A DNA stretch of 17,915 nucleotides from an uncultured Collinsella sp. (GCA_958354105.1 CATWVA010000035.1:1-17915); one strand, 5' to 3'; shown: positions 7,656-13,862, counted from the first letter of the stretch. Notes: a model not told the origin generated them from the sequence alone. Program-made: numbers and translations.

Positions 7656-7693
7656 CGGGTTAGCACATACAGCTAGCCCGTACGATAACGGGC
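7656..7693 (+). promoter_or_regulatory. Mutually exclusive hairpins after the leader peptide
   Basis: CGGGTTAGC (7656-7664) pairs with GCTAGCCCG (7672-7680), allowing one G-U. Alternatively GCCCGT (7676-7681) pairs with ACGGGC (7688-7693). The two stems share bases 7676-7680, so only one can form at a time. The first begins three bases after the leader-peptide stop, where a ribosome at the last Ile/Val codons would cover it. How either stem would affect the terminator at 7706 is not clear: I could not find a convincing anti-terminator pairing. Confidence 0.45.
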
Positions 7694-7705
7694 GGCTGAT
7701 GAAGA

Positions 7706-7743
7706 TGAGGGCCGTCGAGCGCAACCGACGGCCCTCATTTTTT
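7706..7743 (+). terminator. Intrinsic terminator inside the cstA leader (attenuator candidate)
   Basis: An 11-bp perfect stem (GAGGGCCGTCG 7707-7717 with CGACGGCCCTC 7726-7736), extendable by one T-A pair, closes an 8-base loop and is followed by six T (7738-7743). It lies after the predicted cstA promoter and 35 bases before the cstA ATG, with no normal-sized gene before it. Transcription must therefore read through it for cstA to be expressed, which points to conditional termination. Confidence 0.85.
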
Positions 7744-7778
7744 ATGTCTGAGAAGTTCTTTTTAGAGGAGGAAATGTA

Positions 7779-9668
7779 ATGAACGGAGTTTTGCTCATGG
7801 TTGTGGCCGCGGCGGTGCTCGCCTGCGGCTATCTGGGCTATGGCCGATGGCTGGCCAACAAGTGGGGCGTTGACAAAGAGGCCCTCACGCCGGCCAAGCG
7901 CATGAAGGACGGCAAGAGCTTCTCGCCCGTCTCTGCCTTCACCGCGTTCTCGCACCAGTTCAGCTCGATCTGCGGTGCCGGCCCTGTTACGGGTACGATC
8001 GTCGCCATGGCCTTTGGCTGGCTGCCCGTCGTGCTCTGGGTCCTCGTCGGCGGCATTTTCTTTGGCGCCGTCCACGACTTTGGCGCCCTGTATGCCTCGA
8101 TGAAGAACAACGGCAAGTCGCTCGCTCAGCTCATCGAGAAGTACATCGGCAAGACCGGCCGTCGCCTGTTCCTGCTGTTCTGCTGGCTGTTCTGCATCAT
8201 CGTCATCGCCGCCTTCACCGACATGGTCTGCAAGACGTTCATGTTCACCCCGGCCGTTGACGCTTCTGGTGCTGCTACCGGTGCCATCGACTTCACCAAG
8301 TCCTATGCCGCCGGCTGCGCTGGTACCATCTCCATCCTGTTCACCTTCGTCGCTATCGCCTTTGGTTGGGCCCAGAAGAAGTTCAACCTCACCGGTGCTA
8401 CCGAGTTCGTCACCGGCGTGGTCCTCATGGTTCTCATGTTCGCCGTCGGTATGCAGTTCCCGGTCTACCTGGATAAGTTCCAGTGGTTCGCCGTCGTCAT
8501 GGTCTACCTGGTCTTCGCTGGCGCTATGCCCATCCAGATGCTCAAGACCCCGCGTGACTACCTCACTTCCATCATGATGATCGTCATGATCGTTTGCGCT
8601 GTCCTCGGCATCGTCGTCCTGGGCGTCAACGGTCAGGCCACCATCACCGCTCCGGTCTTCACCGGCTTCTCCACTGCCTCCGGCATGATGTTCCCGGTCC
8701 TGTTCGTCTCCGTCGCTTGCGGTGCTCTCTCCGGTTTCCACAGCCTCGTTTCTTCCGGCACCTCTTCTAAGCAGGTCGAGAAGGAGCAGGACGCCGTCAG
8801 GGTCGGTTACGGCGCAATGATCGTCGAGTCCTTCGTCGGCATCCTTGCCATCATCGTCGCCGGCATCATGTTCTCCGATATGAACACCGCCGGTACCGGC
8901 GCCCTCAACGCTGGTGTCGCTTCCACCCCGTTCCAGATCTTCGCCGCTGGCATCTCCCGCGGTATGCAGGCCTTCGGTGTTGACGGCACGCTCGCTACCG
9001 TCTTCATGACTATGAACGTCTCCGCTCTGGCCCTGACCTCGCTCGACGCCGTCGCCCGCATCGCCCGCACCTCGTTCTCCGAGTTCTTTGCCCAGACCAA
9101 CGATGCTCTGGCCATCGAGTCCAAGGCCGGCTATATGAAGGTCCTCGGCAACCCCTGGTTCGCCACGGTCGTTACCCTGCTTCCCGGTCTCGCCCTCGCT
9201 TTTGGTGGCTATGCCAACATCTGGCCGCTCTTTGGTGCTTCCAACCAGCTGCTCGGCGGTATGACCATGATCACCCTCGCCGTGTTCTGCAAGTGCACCG
9301 GTCGCAAGGGCTGGATGCTCTACGCGCCCGTCGCCTTCCTGCTCTGCTGCACCTTCACCTCGCTGGTCCAGAGCGCCATGGGCTGCATGACCGCCGTCCA
9401 GGCCTACGGTTTCTTCGGTACCATCCCGGCTACCGCCACCACGGCCGCCGTCTCCGTCGCCGCCACCAAGGGCCTGCAGCTCGTCTTTGCCGTTCTGCTG
9501 ATGGTCCTGGGCCTCATCGTCGCCGTCAACTGCCTCAAGGAGTTCTTCGGCAAGGAGGCTGGCTCCATGCCTGATGAGGAGCCCGAGTGGTCCGAGATGG
9601 GCAAGGCCGAGTACGGTCGCGCCGCTGCCGCTGAAGCTCCTGCCGACGCCGAGGTCGCCAAGGCCTAG
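7779..9668 (+). CDS. cstA: CstA-family carbon-starvation transporter (pyruvate or peptide uptake)
   Basis: Polytopic inner-membrane protein of 629 residues. CstA/BtsT relatives in enterobacteria import pyruvate, and peptide uptake has also been proposed, so the substrate is not fixed here. Family landmarks are FSHQFSSICGAGPVTGTI (57-74), the FGWLPVVLW segment (79-87), VHDFGALYASMK (98-109), the hallmark CGALSGFHSLVSSGTSSKQ (314-332) and IWPLFGASNQLLGG (481-494). More than ten hydrophobic segments run to about residue 543, then an acidic Ala-rich cytosolic tail begins. It is somewhat shorter than the about 700-residue enterobacterial proteins. GAGGAGG precedes the ATG at good spacing. Codons are strongly biased to C-ending ATC, GTC, CTC and TTC, unlike the flanking genes, which suggests high expression. 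Controlled by the leader described at 7509-7743; ends at its own terminator. Confidence 0.93.
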   Translation: MNGVLLMVVAAAVLACGYLGYGRWLANKWGVDKEALTPAKRMKDGKSFSPVSAFTAFSHQFSSICGAGPVTGTIVAMAFGWLPVVLWVLVGGIFFGAVHDFGALYASMKNNGKSLAQLIEKYIGKTGRRLFLLFCWLFCIIVIAAFTDMVCKTFMFTPAVDASGAATGAIDFTKSYAAGCAGTISILFTFVAIAFGWAQKKFNLTGATEFVTGVVLMVLMFAVGMQFPVYLDKFQWFAVVMVYLVFAGAMPIQMLKTPRDYLTSIMMIVMIVCAVLGIVVLGVNGQATITAPVFTGFSTASGMMFPVLFVSVACGALSGFHSLVSSGTSSKQVEKEQDAVRVGYGAMIVESFVGILAIIVAGIMFSDMNTAGTGALNAGVASTPFQIFAAGISRGMQAFGVDGTLATVFMTMNVSALALTSLDAVARIARTSFSEFFAQTNDALAIESKAGYMKVLGNPWFATVVTLLPGLALAFGGYANIWPLFGASNQLLGGMTMITLAVFCKCTGRKGWMLYAPVAFLLCCTFTSLVQSAMGCMTAVQAYGFFGTIPATATTAAVSVAATKGLQLVFAVLLMVLGLIVAVNCLKEFFGKEAGSMPDEEPEWSEMGKAEYGRAAAAEAPADAEVAKA

Positions 9669-9708
9669 TCGGTCGGACGGGTTGAATCTCCCGTCTATTT
9701 GACTCGGA

Positions 9709-9746
9709 AAGACCGGGTCCGCAATCAAGCGGACCCGGTCTTTTTT
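9709..9746 (+). terminator. Intrinsic terminator of cstA
   Basis: A 12-bp perfect GC-rich stem (GACCGGGTCCGC 9711-9722 with GCGGACCCGGTC 9729-9740) closes a 6-base loop and is followed by six T (9741-9746). Two flanking A-T pairs can extend it. It lies 42 bases after the cstA stop. Confidence 0.94.
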
Positions 9747-9787
9747 CTTGTGAGAACAGGTGGTGCAAGGGCGTTCTCGCAGATGTT

Positions 9788-9817
9788 TTGCGTGGATAGG
9801 CTCGTGCGTTGTACCAT
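9788..9817 (+). promoter_or_regulatory. Possible promoter of the Toprim-like gene
   Basis: TTGCGT (9788-9793) and TACCAT (9812-9817) are 18 bases apart, a weak match at both boxes. The gene needs its own promoter because a strong terminator separates it from cstA. Confidence 0.35.
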
Positions 9818-9840
9818 ATGGACGTATATGTGTGCATATG

Positions 9841-9847
9841 AAAGGGG
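9841..9847 (+). promoter_or_regulatory. Ribosome-binding site that decides the start of the Toprim-like gene
   Basis: AAAGGGG lies four bases before GTG 9852, from which the protein reads MAKTVYSDNQ. Upstream in-frame ATGs (9699, 9828) fall inside the cstA terminator or lack a Shine-Dalgarno. Confidence 0.6.
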
Positions 9848-9851
9848 CCCC

Positions 9852-12044
9852 GTGGCCAAGACGGTATATTCCGATAATCAAAACAATGTCGATGCCCTGG
9901 CTGAGCGTCTGAGCAGCCAGACATCGCTTTCTGCCGAGCGTGCCAAGCTGGTTGCCTACGACCTGCTTTGCCGCAAGGCGCTCAAGATTAAGTCGAGTGC
10001 GCTGGCGCAGATTTTCCGCTCCGTCGATAAGGAGTGCGACACCAAGGCGATGCGCGATGAGCTTATCGCGGCAAATATCGTGACCAAGATCGAGGGTAGT
10101 GGCATTAACGGGCGCCCGGCGTTCTATACCATCAATGCCGAGATCCGCGATGCCCAGGAGCAACCTGCCGAGTCCGTCGAAGATTTTGTCGTCGAGGATT
10201 CCGCTGACGTGCCTGCTGTGGAAGAAGTTGCTCCGCGTGAGCATGTCGATACCGATGAGTTGCTCGATGAGAACGTTGTGCGTGCCTTTACGGCCAAGGC
10301 AGGACGCGGCGGTTTTGGCGGGGGTGGCAAGCACGATGCGCAGCGCCGCGCCCAGCAGGAGCGCTTCCGTCGCGCCGTTGCTCAAAAGGGTGAGACGGAT
10401 GCCGAGGCTGTTGAGAACGAGGTTGCTGCCGAGTCGCAGAGGCCCGCGAAGGAGCAAAAGCCCGTGGAGGCCCAGGAGCCCCAGCGTCGCCGTGGTGCCC
10501 ACTTTAAGGCTGTGCAGCAGGATGTCGCGCATGAGGTTGAAGAGCCTTCCGAGGCTGCAGACGATGTTGAGGAGTCTGCCAAGAAGGCCCCGGGCTCATG
10601 CCGTCCCGGACGTGGTTTTGCGAGGCGCGCGTATCCCGTAAGGCGTCAGGAGAAGGGCGAGCCGGCTTCGACCACTCAGGACAAGAAGGCCGAACAAACC
10701 GAGAAAACCGTTGAGCCGGCGGCTCGCGAACAGAAGCCTGTTGAGCCGCAGCTTGAGGTTGCTGCCGAGGCCAAGGGCCAACAGCCTACTGATGGGCAGA
10801 CGGAGCAGGGCGCGTCGAGCAAGCCTCGCCGCCGTCGCCATCGCGGGGGCCGCAGTTCCCATGCCGAGGCTGCAGCCGAGAAGACCACGCCGCAGGACGA
10901 GGATGCGAAGGCCGAGGTTTCTTCGGGGCAGCCTAAGCGCCAGCCGGCGAAGGAGAGCAAGTCCGATCGTCCTCAGAAGCAGGCGTCTATGCCGAAGCGC
11001 GAGCGCAATTCCCAAGGCGATTCTAAGCGCAAGCCTCAGAAGAAGCCGGAGTCTGCCGCAGCAGATACTGCTGCCCAGCAGCCCGAGTCGGCCATCCACG
11101 GCGAGGTATCGGCGTTTGCCCTTGCTCGCGTTTTAGGCAGGCAGCTGCTCAAAGTTGTCCCTACGCCTACGGCGCTCACTAAGATCAAGGAGCAGCAGAC
11201 ACAGATCGTAAAGGTCGAGGGCAAGGACGGCAAAAAGGCTCCGCAGCGCACCCAGCACAACGAGATGTCCAACCGCAAGATTGCCGAGGAAATCGCAATC
11301 ATCCAGGCTTGGATCGAGCAAAACCGAGGTGCCGATACGCCGGTTGCCTCGCGCCGCCAGCGTGCCTATCAGATTTTTAACGACGAGAAGGCTTTTGACG
11401 GCAAGCACGGTGAGCGCCTGATAAGGCGCATGACCGAAAAGGGCATCAGCATGCAGGCGATCAAGGTCGCCCCCAACCGCCCCGTGCACTTTACGGGTTT
11501 CTTTACGCTGGGCGCCGATAAGCCGTTCATTATGGTCGAGAACCTGGACACCTACGACGAGATCGTCAGGCTGCTGCGTGGCCGCAAGCACGCCAAGCTC
11601 TTTGGCATCAAGGTGGGCGGCGTGATTTTTGGCGGCGGATGCAAGGCGAGCGTCTCGCATGCCCTGGACGATTATCTGGCTGAGATCGGCTATCGCTTTA
11701 ACTACGTCTACTACGTGGGCGATATCGACCGCGAGGGCGCGCGCATCGTCGAGCAGGCTCGCAATGCCAATGTGGTTGAGATTCGCCTGCATGCCGGCAT
11801 GTACCGCGCCATGCTCGCCGAGCATAAGCGTCGCGTGAAGGCCGGCGGCGAGTGCGAGTCCGCGGCTGCCAACCAGGGCGTGCCGCAGAACTTGGCGGCG
11901 ACGATCAAGGATCTGCCCATGGTCACGCGCGTGCAGTTCCGCAATGTGCTGCGCGAGGGCGGGCGCATTCCGCAGGAGATTCTGATGACCGCCGACTATC
12001 GGGATGGCGACTCGGGAAGCTTCGACCGCATGCTGAACAACTAA
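9852..12044 (+). CDS. Orphan DUF2220/JetD-like Toprim protein with a long disordered linker
   Basis: From GTG 9852 the product is 730 residues in three parts. Residues 25-97 look like a winged helix (AERAKLVAYDLL to GRPAFYTI). Residues about 100-412 are low complexity, rich in A, E, K, P, Q and R, with basic patches QRRRG (211-215) and PRRRRHRGGR (325-334) that suggest nucleic-acid contact. Residues 415-730 are globular. The stretches RAYQIFNDEKAFDG (504-517), VENLDTYDEI (562-571), VIFGGG (591-596), YYVGDIDREGARI (620-632; E563, D624 and D626 are plausible metal ligands) and RIPQEIL (705-711) resemble the DUF2220 Toprim region of JetD, the Wadjet nuclease subunit, from memory of that family. 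No JetA, B or C lies within the window. A role in cleaving or processing DNA or RNA is inference. Alternatives are a distant Spo11/TopoVI-A-type Toprim or an unrelated fold. The gene is followed after eight bases by structured repeat copy 3. Confidence 0.55.
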   Translation: MAKTVYSDNQNNVDALAERLSSQTSLSAERAKLVAYDLLCRKALKIKSSALAQIFRSVDKECDTKAMRDELIAANIVTKIEGSGINGRPAFYTINAEIRDAQEQPAESVEDFVVEDSADVPAVEEVAPREHVDTDELLDENVVRAFTAKAGRGGFGGGGKHDAQRRAQQERFRRAVAQKGETDAEAVENEVAAESQRPAKEQKPVEAQEPQRRRGAHFKAVQQDVAHEVEEPSEAADDVEESAKKAPGSCRPGRGFARRAYPVRRQEKGEPASTTQDKKAEQTEKTVEPAAREQKPVEPQLEVAAEAKGQQPTDGQTEQGASSKPRRRRHRGGRSSHAEAAAEKTTPQDEDAKAEVSSGQPKRQPAKESKSDRPQKQASMPKRERNSQGDSKRKPQKKPESAAADTAAQQPESAIHGEVSAFALARVLGRQLLKVVPTPTALTKIKEQQTQIVKVEGKDGKKAPQRTQHNEMSNRKIAEEIAIIQAWIEQNRGADTPVASRRQRAYQIFNDEKAFDGKHGERLIRRMTEKGISMQAIKVAPNRPVHFTGFFTLGADKPFIMVENLDTYDEIVRLLRGRKHAKLFGIKVGGVIFGGGCKASVSHALDDYLAEIGYRFNYVYYVGDIDREGARIVEQARNANVVEIRLHAGMYRAMLAEHKRRVKAGGECESAAANQGVPQNLAATIKDLPMVTRVQFRNVLREGGRIPQEILMTADYRDGDSGSFDRMLNN

Positions 12045-12052
12045 ATTCCGCC

Positions 12053-12189
12053 GGCCCCGGGAGAGCGGGGACACCGGCTTAGGTTTCCTGCTCTACAGTC
12101 CTGCTCACGACGGAGGCCACATTAAGTGGCCTCCTGTTCGTGCGGAACTCGCGATAAACCTAAGCCGGTGTCCCCGCTCTCCCGGGGCC
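12053..12189 (+). repeat. Structured dyad repeat, copy 3
   Basis: Arms 12053-12086 and 12156-12189 are perfectly complementary over 34 bases. The interior repeats the family pattern: CCTGCTCTACAGTCCTGC, stem GGAGGCCAC/GTGGCCTCC around ATTAA, then CGTGCGGAACTCGCGAT, with the AGGTTT/AAACCT junction. The arms differ from copies 1 and 2 outside that junction. It begins nine bases after the stop of the Toprim-like gene, in the same relation to the gene as copy 1 to tsaD. No T-run follows. Confidence 0.85.
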
Positions 12190-12292
12190 TGTCGTGGCTT
12201 GGCCGTTGCATGCGGCTCGCTTTTCGGAACGGGGCTGACGGACACATTCCGAAATCTACCACCGTCGCTGTACAGGGTGTCTATAAAGAGCC

Positions 12293-12522
12293 GTGGCCAA
12301 AAAACGGCAAATATGAGTACTGATACTCTTTTAGTAGCAGTAATTTTGACCACATTTAAGGTGATTTGACGTGTCGATCGAGCAGATAAGCTGCCGTATC
12401 TCCTCAAGTGTTCATTAAAGGAAGACCTTGATGCGAATAAATCTCATTAAGATCTTCTTTTATTAACGAAAATAATGTAGCTACAACGGTAACAGTACTC
12501 ATATTTGCCGTTTTTTGGCCAC
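12293..12522. repeat. AT-rich foldback (MITE-like) element with perfect 30-base inverted ends
   Basis: Ends 12293-12322 and 12493-12522 are perfect inverted repeats of 30 bases (34 with one mismatch). The left end begins GTGGCCAAAAAACGGC. The interior is clearly more AT-rich than its surroundings and contains a second long imperfect hairpin (about 12410-12466) and a small central one (about 12380-12398), so nearly the whole element can fold on itself. No transposase ORF and no clear target duplication are visible. A non-autonomous mobile element is the simplest reading; a structured RNA is the alternative. Confidence 0.6.
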
Positions 12523-12557
12523 AGTCCTTCGGAGGGTCCTCGAAAATAGTCCCGAGC

Positions 12558-12612
12558 CGGCACTTGGGGACGTTCCTATAATGTCGGCACTTAGGAGCGT
12601 CCCCAAGTGCCG
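12558..12612. repeat. REP-like palindromic hairpin
   Basis: Twenty-base arms 12558-12577 and 12593-12612 (CGGCACTTGGGGACG at the outer end) pair with one G-U-type mismatch around a 15-base loop. The loop contains another GTCGGCACTT, echoing the arm. Sequences of this GGCACTTGGGGACG type resemble REP elements mobilised by REP-associated tyrosine transposases. That link is from general knowledge and no transposase is present here. Confidence 0.55.
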
Positions 12613-12705
12613 ACACCGCGTCTGCCTGCGGCGGCCGCGCCCCGCTGTGTCGCTTCGCTCCTTGCGTGCTGCGCTAGAAAACGCTTCGCGTTTCCTCAGC
12701 TCCGC

Positions 12706-12738
12706 ACCCTTGCGGGTTCGAATCTCTCCGCTTGCCCA
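12706..12738 (+). pseudogene. tRNA T-arm-like remnant
   Basis: GCGGG-TTCGAAT-CTCTC (12712-12728) has the invariant TTCGAAT T-loop and a T-stem with one mismatch. It is followed by an acceptor-like CGCTTGCCCA, but no matching 5' acceptor strand, D-arm or anticodon arm is found upstream. It may be the 3' scar of a lost tRNA gene or an integration remnant; chance is possible. Confidence 0.3.
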
Positions 12739-12744
12739 CAAGAA

Positions 12745-12776
12745 AGCGCCCTGGGCCGTTATGGGCTCAGGGCGCT
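12745..12776. terminator. Hairpin with terminator features, probably bidirectional
   Basis: AGCGCCCTG (12745-12753) pairs with CAGGGCGCT (12768-12776), with further internal GGCC/GGGC pairing. On the plus strand it is followed by CATTTTT, and on the minus strand by a shorter TTTCTT. It lies ten bases past the 3' end of the minus-strand tRNA-Gln and could end that transcript. Confidence 0.5.
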
Positions 12777-12785
12777 CATTTTTAA

Positions 12786-12860
12786 TGGCTGGGACGGAGG
12801 GATTCGAACCCCCAACAGCCGGCACCAAAAACCGGAGTTCTACCGTTGAACTACGTCCCA
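12786..12860 (-). tRNA. tRNA-Gln (anticodon UUG), CCA encoded
   Basis: Read on the minus strand, a complete cloverleaf is seen. It has a 7-bp acceptor stem TGGGACG/CGTCCCA, a D-arm GTTC/GAAC, a 5-bp anticodon stem CCGGT/GCCGG with loop TTTTGGT giving UUG, and a T-arm GGGGG-TTCGAAT-CCCTC with one G-T pair. Discriminator G73 and a genomically encoded CCA follow. The U1-A72 first pair and G73 are known glutamine identity elements. The 5' end lies 38 bases downstream of the stop of the minus-strand gene before it, so cotranscription is possible. Confidence 0.96.
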
Positions 12861-12898
12861 ATGTTTGGTGTTGCCCAAAAGCAACTCGTCTAGTTTAC

Positions 12899-13804
12899 CT
12901 AATCTGCGAGGGCATCGCAAACGCCATCGAGAAGGCGGACGGCGAGGGTCTGCGCGTCGCTTGCGGTAAAGGTGCCGTTGTAACGCGTCATGCCGGTGAG
13001 CTCGATGCGAATTCGTGCCGGCTTTTGCTGTGCGGCGACATTGGCGGTACGGATGCGCTGGGCCAGGTTGTGGCACTCGGCGAGGGCGATCGTGGCGCGC
13101 GGGGCGGCGTCTGCAGGCAACTCGTCGCTTGCGATCTCGAGCACCAGGTCGACATCGGTCGGAACCTCGGAATCGCAAAGCATCATGCCGCTGCTGTCGG
13201 TCGTCGCCGTGGCGATGTTCCACATGCGCGATGCTACGCTGCGCGCGATAGGGTCCTCGCCGATGACGGCAATCTGGAAACGCTCGAGCACGTTGGCGGC
13301 GCGCGCAAAACCGATGCGAGACTCGGCTTCGGTGACCGAGGGCTTGCCCTCCCACACATGGTGCAGGCGGTTGATGTAGGCGTAGGTGTCCTGGAAGGCC
13401 ATGCCGTCGGCAAACAGGCCGACATTTTCCTGGAACTGCTGCAGGGCGGCCTCGGTATGCGGACCAAAGTAGCCGTCGTCTTCGCCACAGGCAAAGCCCA
13501 AAACGTTGAGAGCGCGCTGCAGGGCCTTGACGTCGGCGCCGTGAAAATTGGGCATGCGAAGGTAGAGCGTGCGATCGCCCAACTTGTATGAAGCGTCTAC
13601 AAGGGCGCTCCAGCAGGGGATATCGACAGCATAACCGGCCACAAGGCCGCTATCGAGCCTAAACGTGCCAACGGCCTGCTCGGTGGTGGTGCCAAAGCGC
13701 TTGTCGGCGACCTCGTCGGCATCGATGGTGTAACCGAGCTGCAGAAGGCGGGACTGAACATCCTCGACGGCTGCTCCCTGCATGCCCGTGGTAATAGGTT
13801 CCAT
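12899..13804 (-). CDS. Cytosolic protein with two peptidoglycan-binding-like repeats (possible CwlM-type pseudo-amidase)
   Basis: The 301-residue protein begins at ATG 13804 behind AAAGGGG. Two PG_binding_1-like three-helix repeats are visible: about 7-68 (GAAVEDVQSRLLQLGY to FGTTTEQAVGTF) and about 88-146 (GADVKALQRALNVLGF to YFGPHTEAALQQFQ). There is no signal peptide or membrane segment, although peptidoglycan-binding repeats usually act outside the cell. Residues 176-301 (FQIAVIGEDPIARSV onward) form an alpha/beta region that might be an Amidase_3-type fold without the zinc-binding His/Glu set. CwlM of mycobacteria has two such repeats plus an amidase-like domain and works in the cytosol as a regulator of MurA. 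The resemblance of architecture is my inference. It sits downstream of polyprenyl diphosphate synthase, which also fits a cell-wall theme. Function not established. Confidence 0.65.
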   Translation of the reverse strand: MEPITTGMQGAAVEDVQSRLLQLGYTIDADEVADKRFGTTTEQAVGTFRLDSGLVAGYAVDIPCWSALVDASYKLGDRTLYLRMPNFHGADVKALQRALNVLGFACGEDDGYFGPHTEAALQQFQENVGLFADGMAFQDTYAYINRLHHVWEGKPSVTEAESRIGFARAANVLERFQIAVIGEDPIARSVASRMWNIATATTDSSGMMLCDSEVPTDVDLVLEIASDELPADAAPRATIALAECHNLAQRIRTANVAAQQKPARIRIELTGMTRYNGTFTASDAQTLAVRLLDGVCDALAD

Positions 13805-13822
13805 GAACGAACCCCTTTCGGC

Positions 13823-13835
13823 GTACGATTCGTAC
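13823..13835. promoter_or_regulatory. Operator-like palindrome in front of the peptidoglycan-binding gene
   Basis: GTACGA-T-TCGTAC is a perfect 6+6 palindrome touching the predicted -10 box and lying just upstream of the Shine-Dalgarno. It could be a repressor site or chance. Confidence 0.3.
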
Positions 13836-13862
13836 TATTTTGAGCGCGTGTCGGATAGACAA
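13834..13862 (-). promoter_or_regulatory. Possible promoter of the peptidoglycan-binding gene
   Basis: On the minus strand TTGTCT (13857-13862) and AATAGT (13834-13839) are 17 bases apart, each matching 4 of 6 consensus bases. The 139-base gap after the polyprenyl synthase gene makes a separate promoter reasonable. Confidence 0.35.

Larger units (their letters stand above)
12045..12785. other. Repeat-rich non-coding region between the Toprim-like gene and tRNA-Gln
   Basis: No protein gene is credible here. In order it holds structured repeat copy 3, a plain stretch (12190-12292), an AT-rich foldback element (12293-12522), a REP-like hairpin (12558-12612), a GC-rich stretch (12613-12700) with a small hairpin near 12678-12693, a tRNA T-arm-like remnant, and a terminator-like hairpin (12745-12776). 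Confidence 0.7.

Noticed and set aside
7654..7743. Known riboswitch class in the cstA leader
   Set aside because: I see no conserved core of a class I know; the leader ORF and hairpins are better described as attenuator-like.
9699..9851. Upstream extension of the Toprim-like ORF to ATG 9699
   Set aside because: The start would lie before and inside the cstA terminator without a Shine-Dalgarno; GTG 9852 has one.
7620..10532. 970-residue minus-strand ORF
   Set aside because: It lies antisense to cstA and the Toprim-like gene, runs through a terminator, has low-complexity D/G/E/H-rich composition and no recognisable domain. The plus-strand genes explain the sequence.
9852..12044. A complete Wadjet defence system
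   Set aside because: JetA, JetB and JetC genes are not in the window; the neighbours are cstA and a tRNA region.
12499..12861. 120-residue minus-strand ORF
   Set aside because: Covers tRNA-Gln, the T-arm remnant and repeats. Its GSNPSVP and GEIRTRK segments are translations of tRNA T-arms, a common false gene.
12515..13591. 358-residue plus-strand ORF
   Set aside because: It reads through the REP-like hairpin, the tRNA-Gln gene and the antisense of the peptidoglycan-binding gene; not protein-like.
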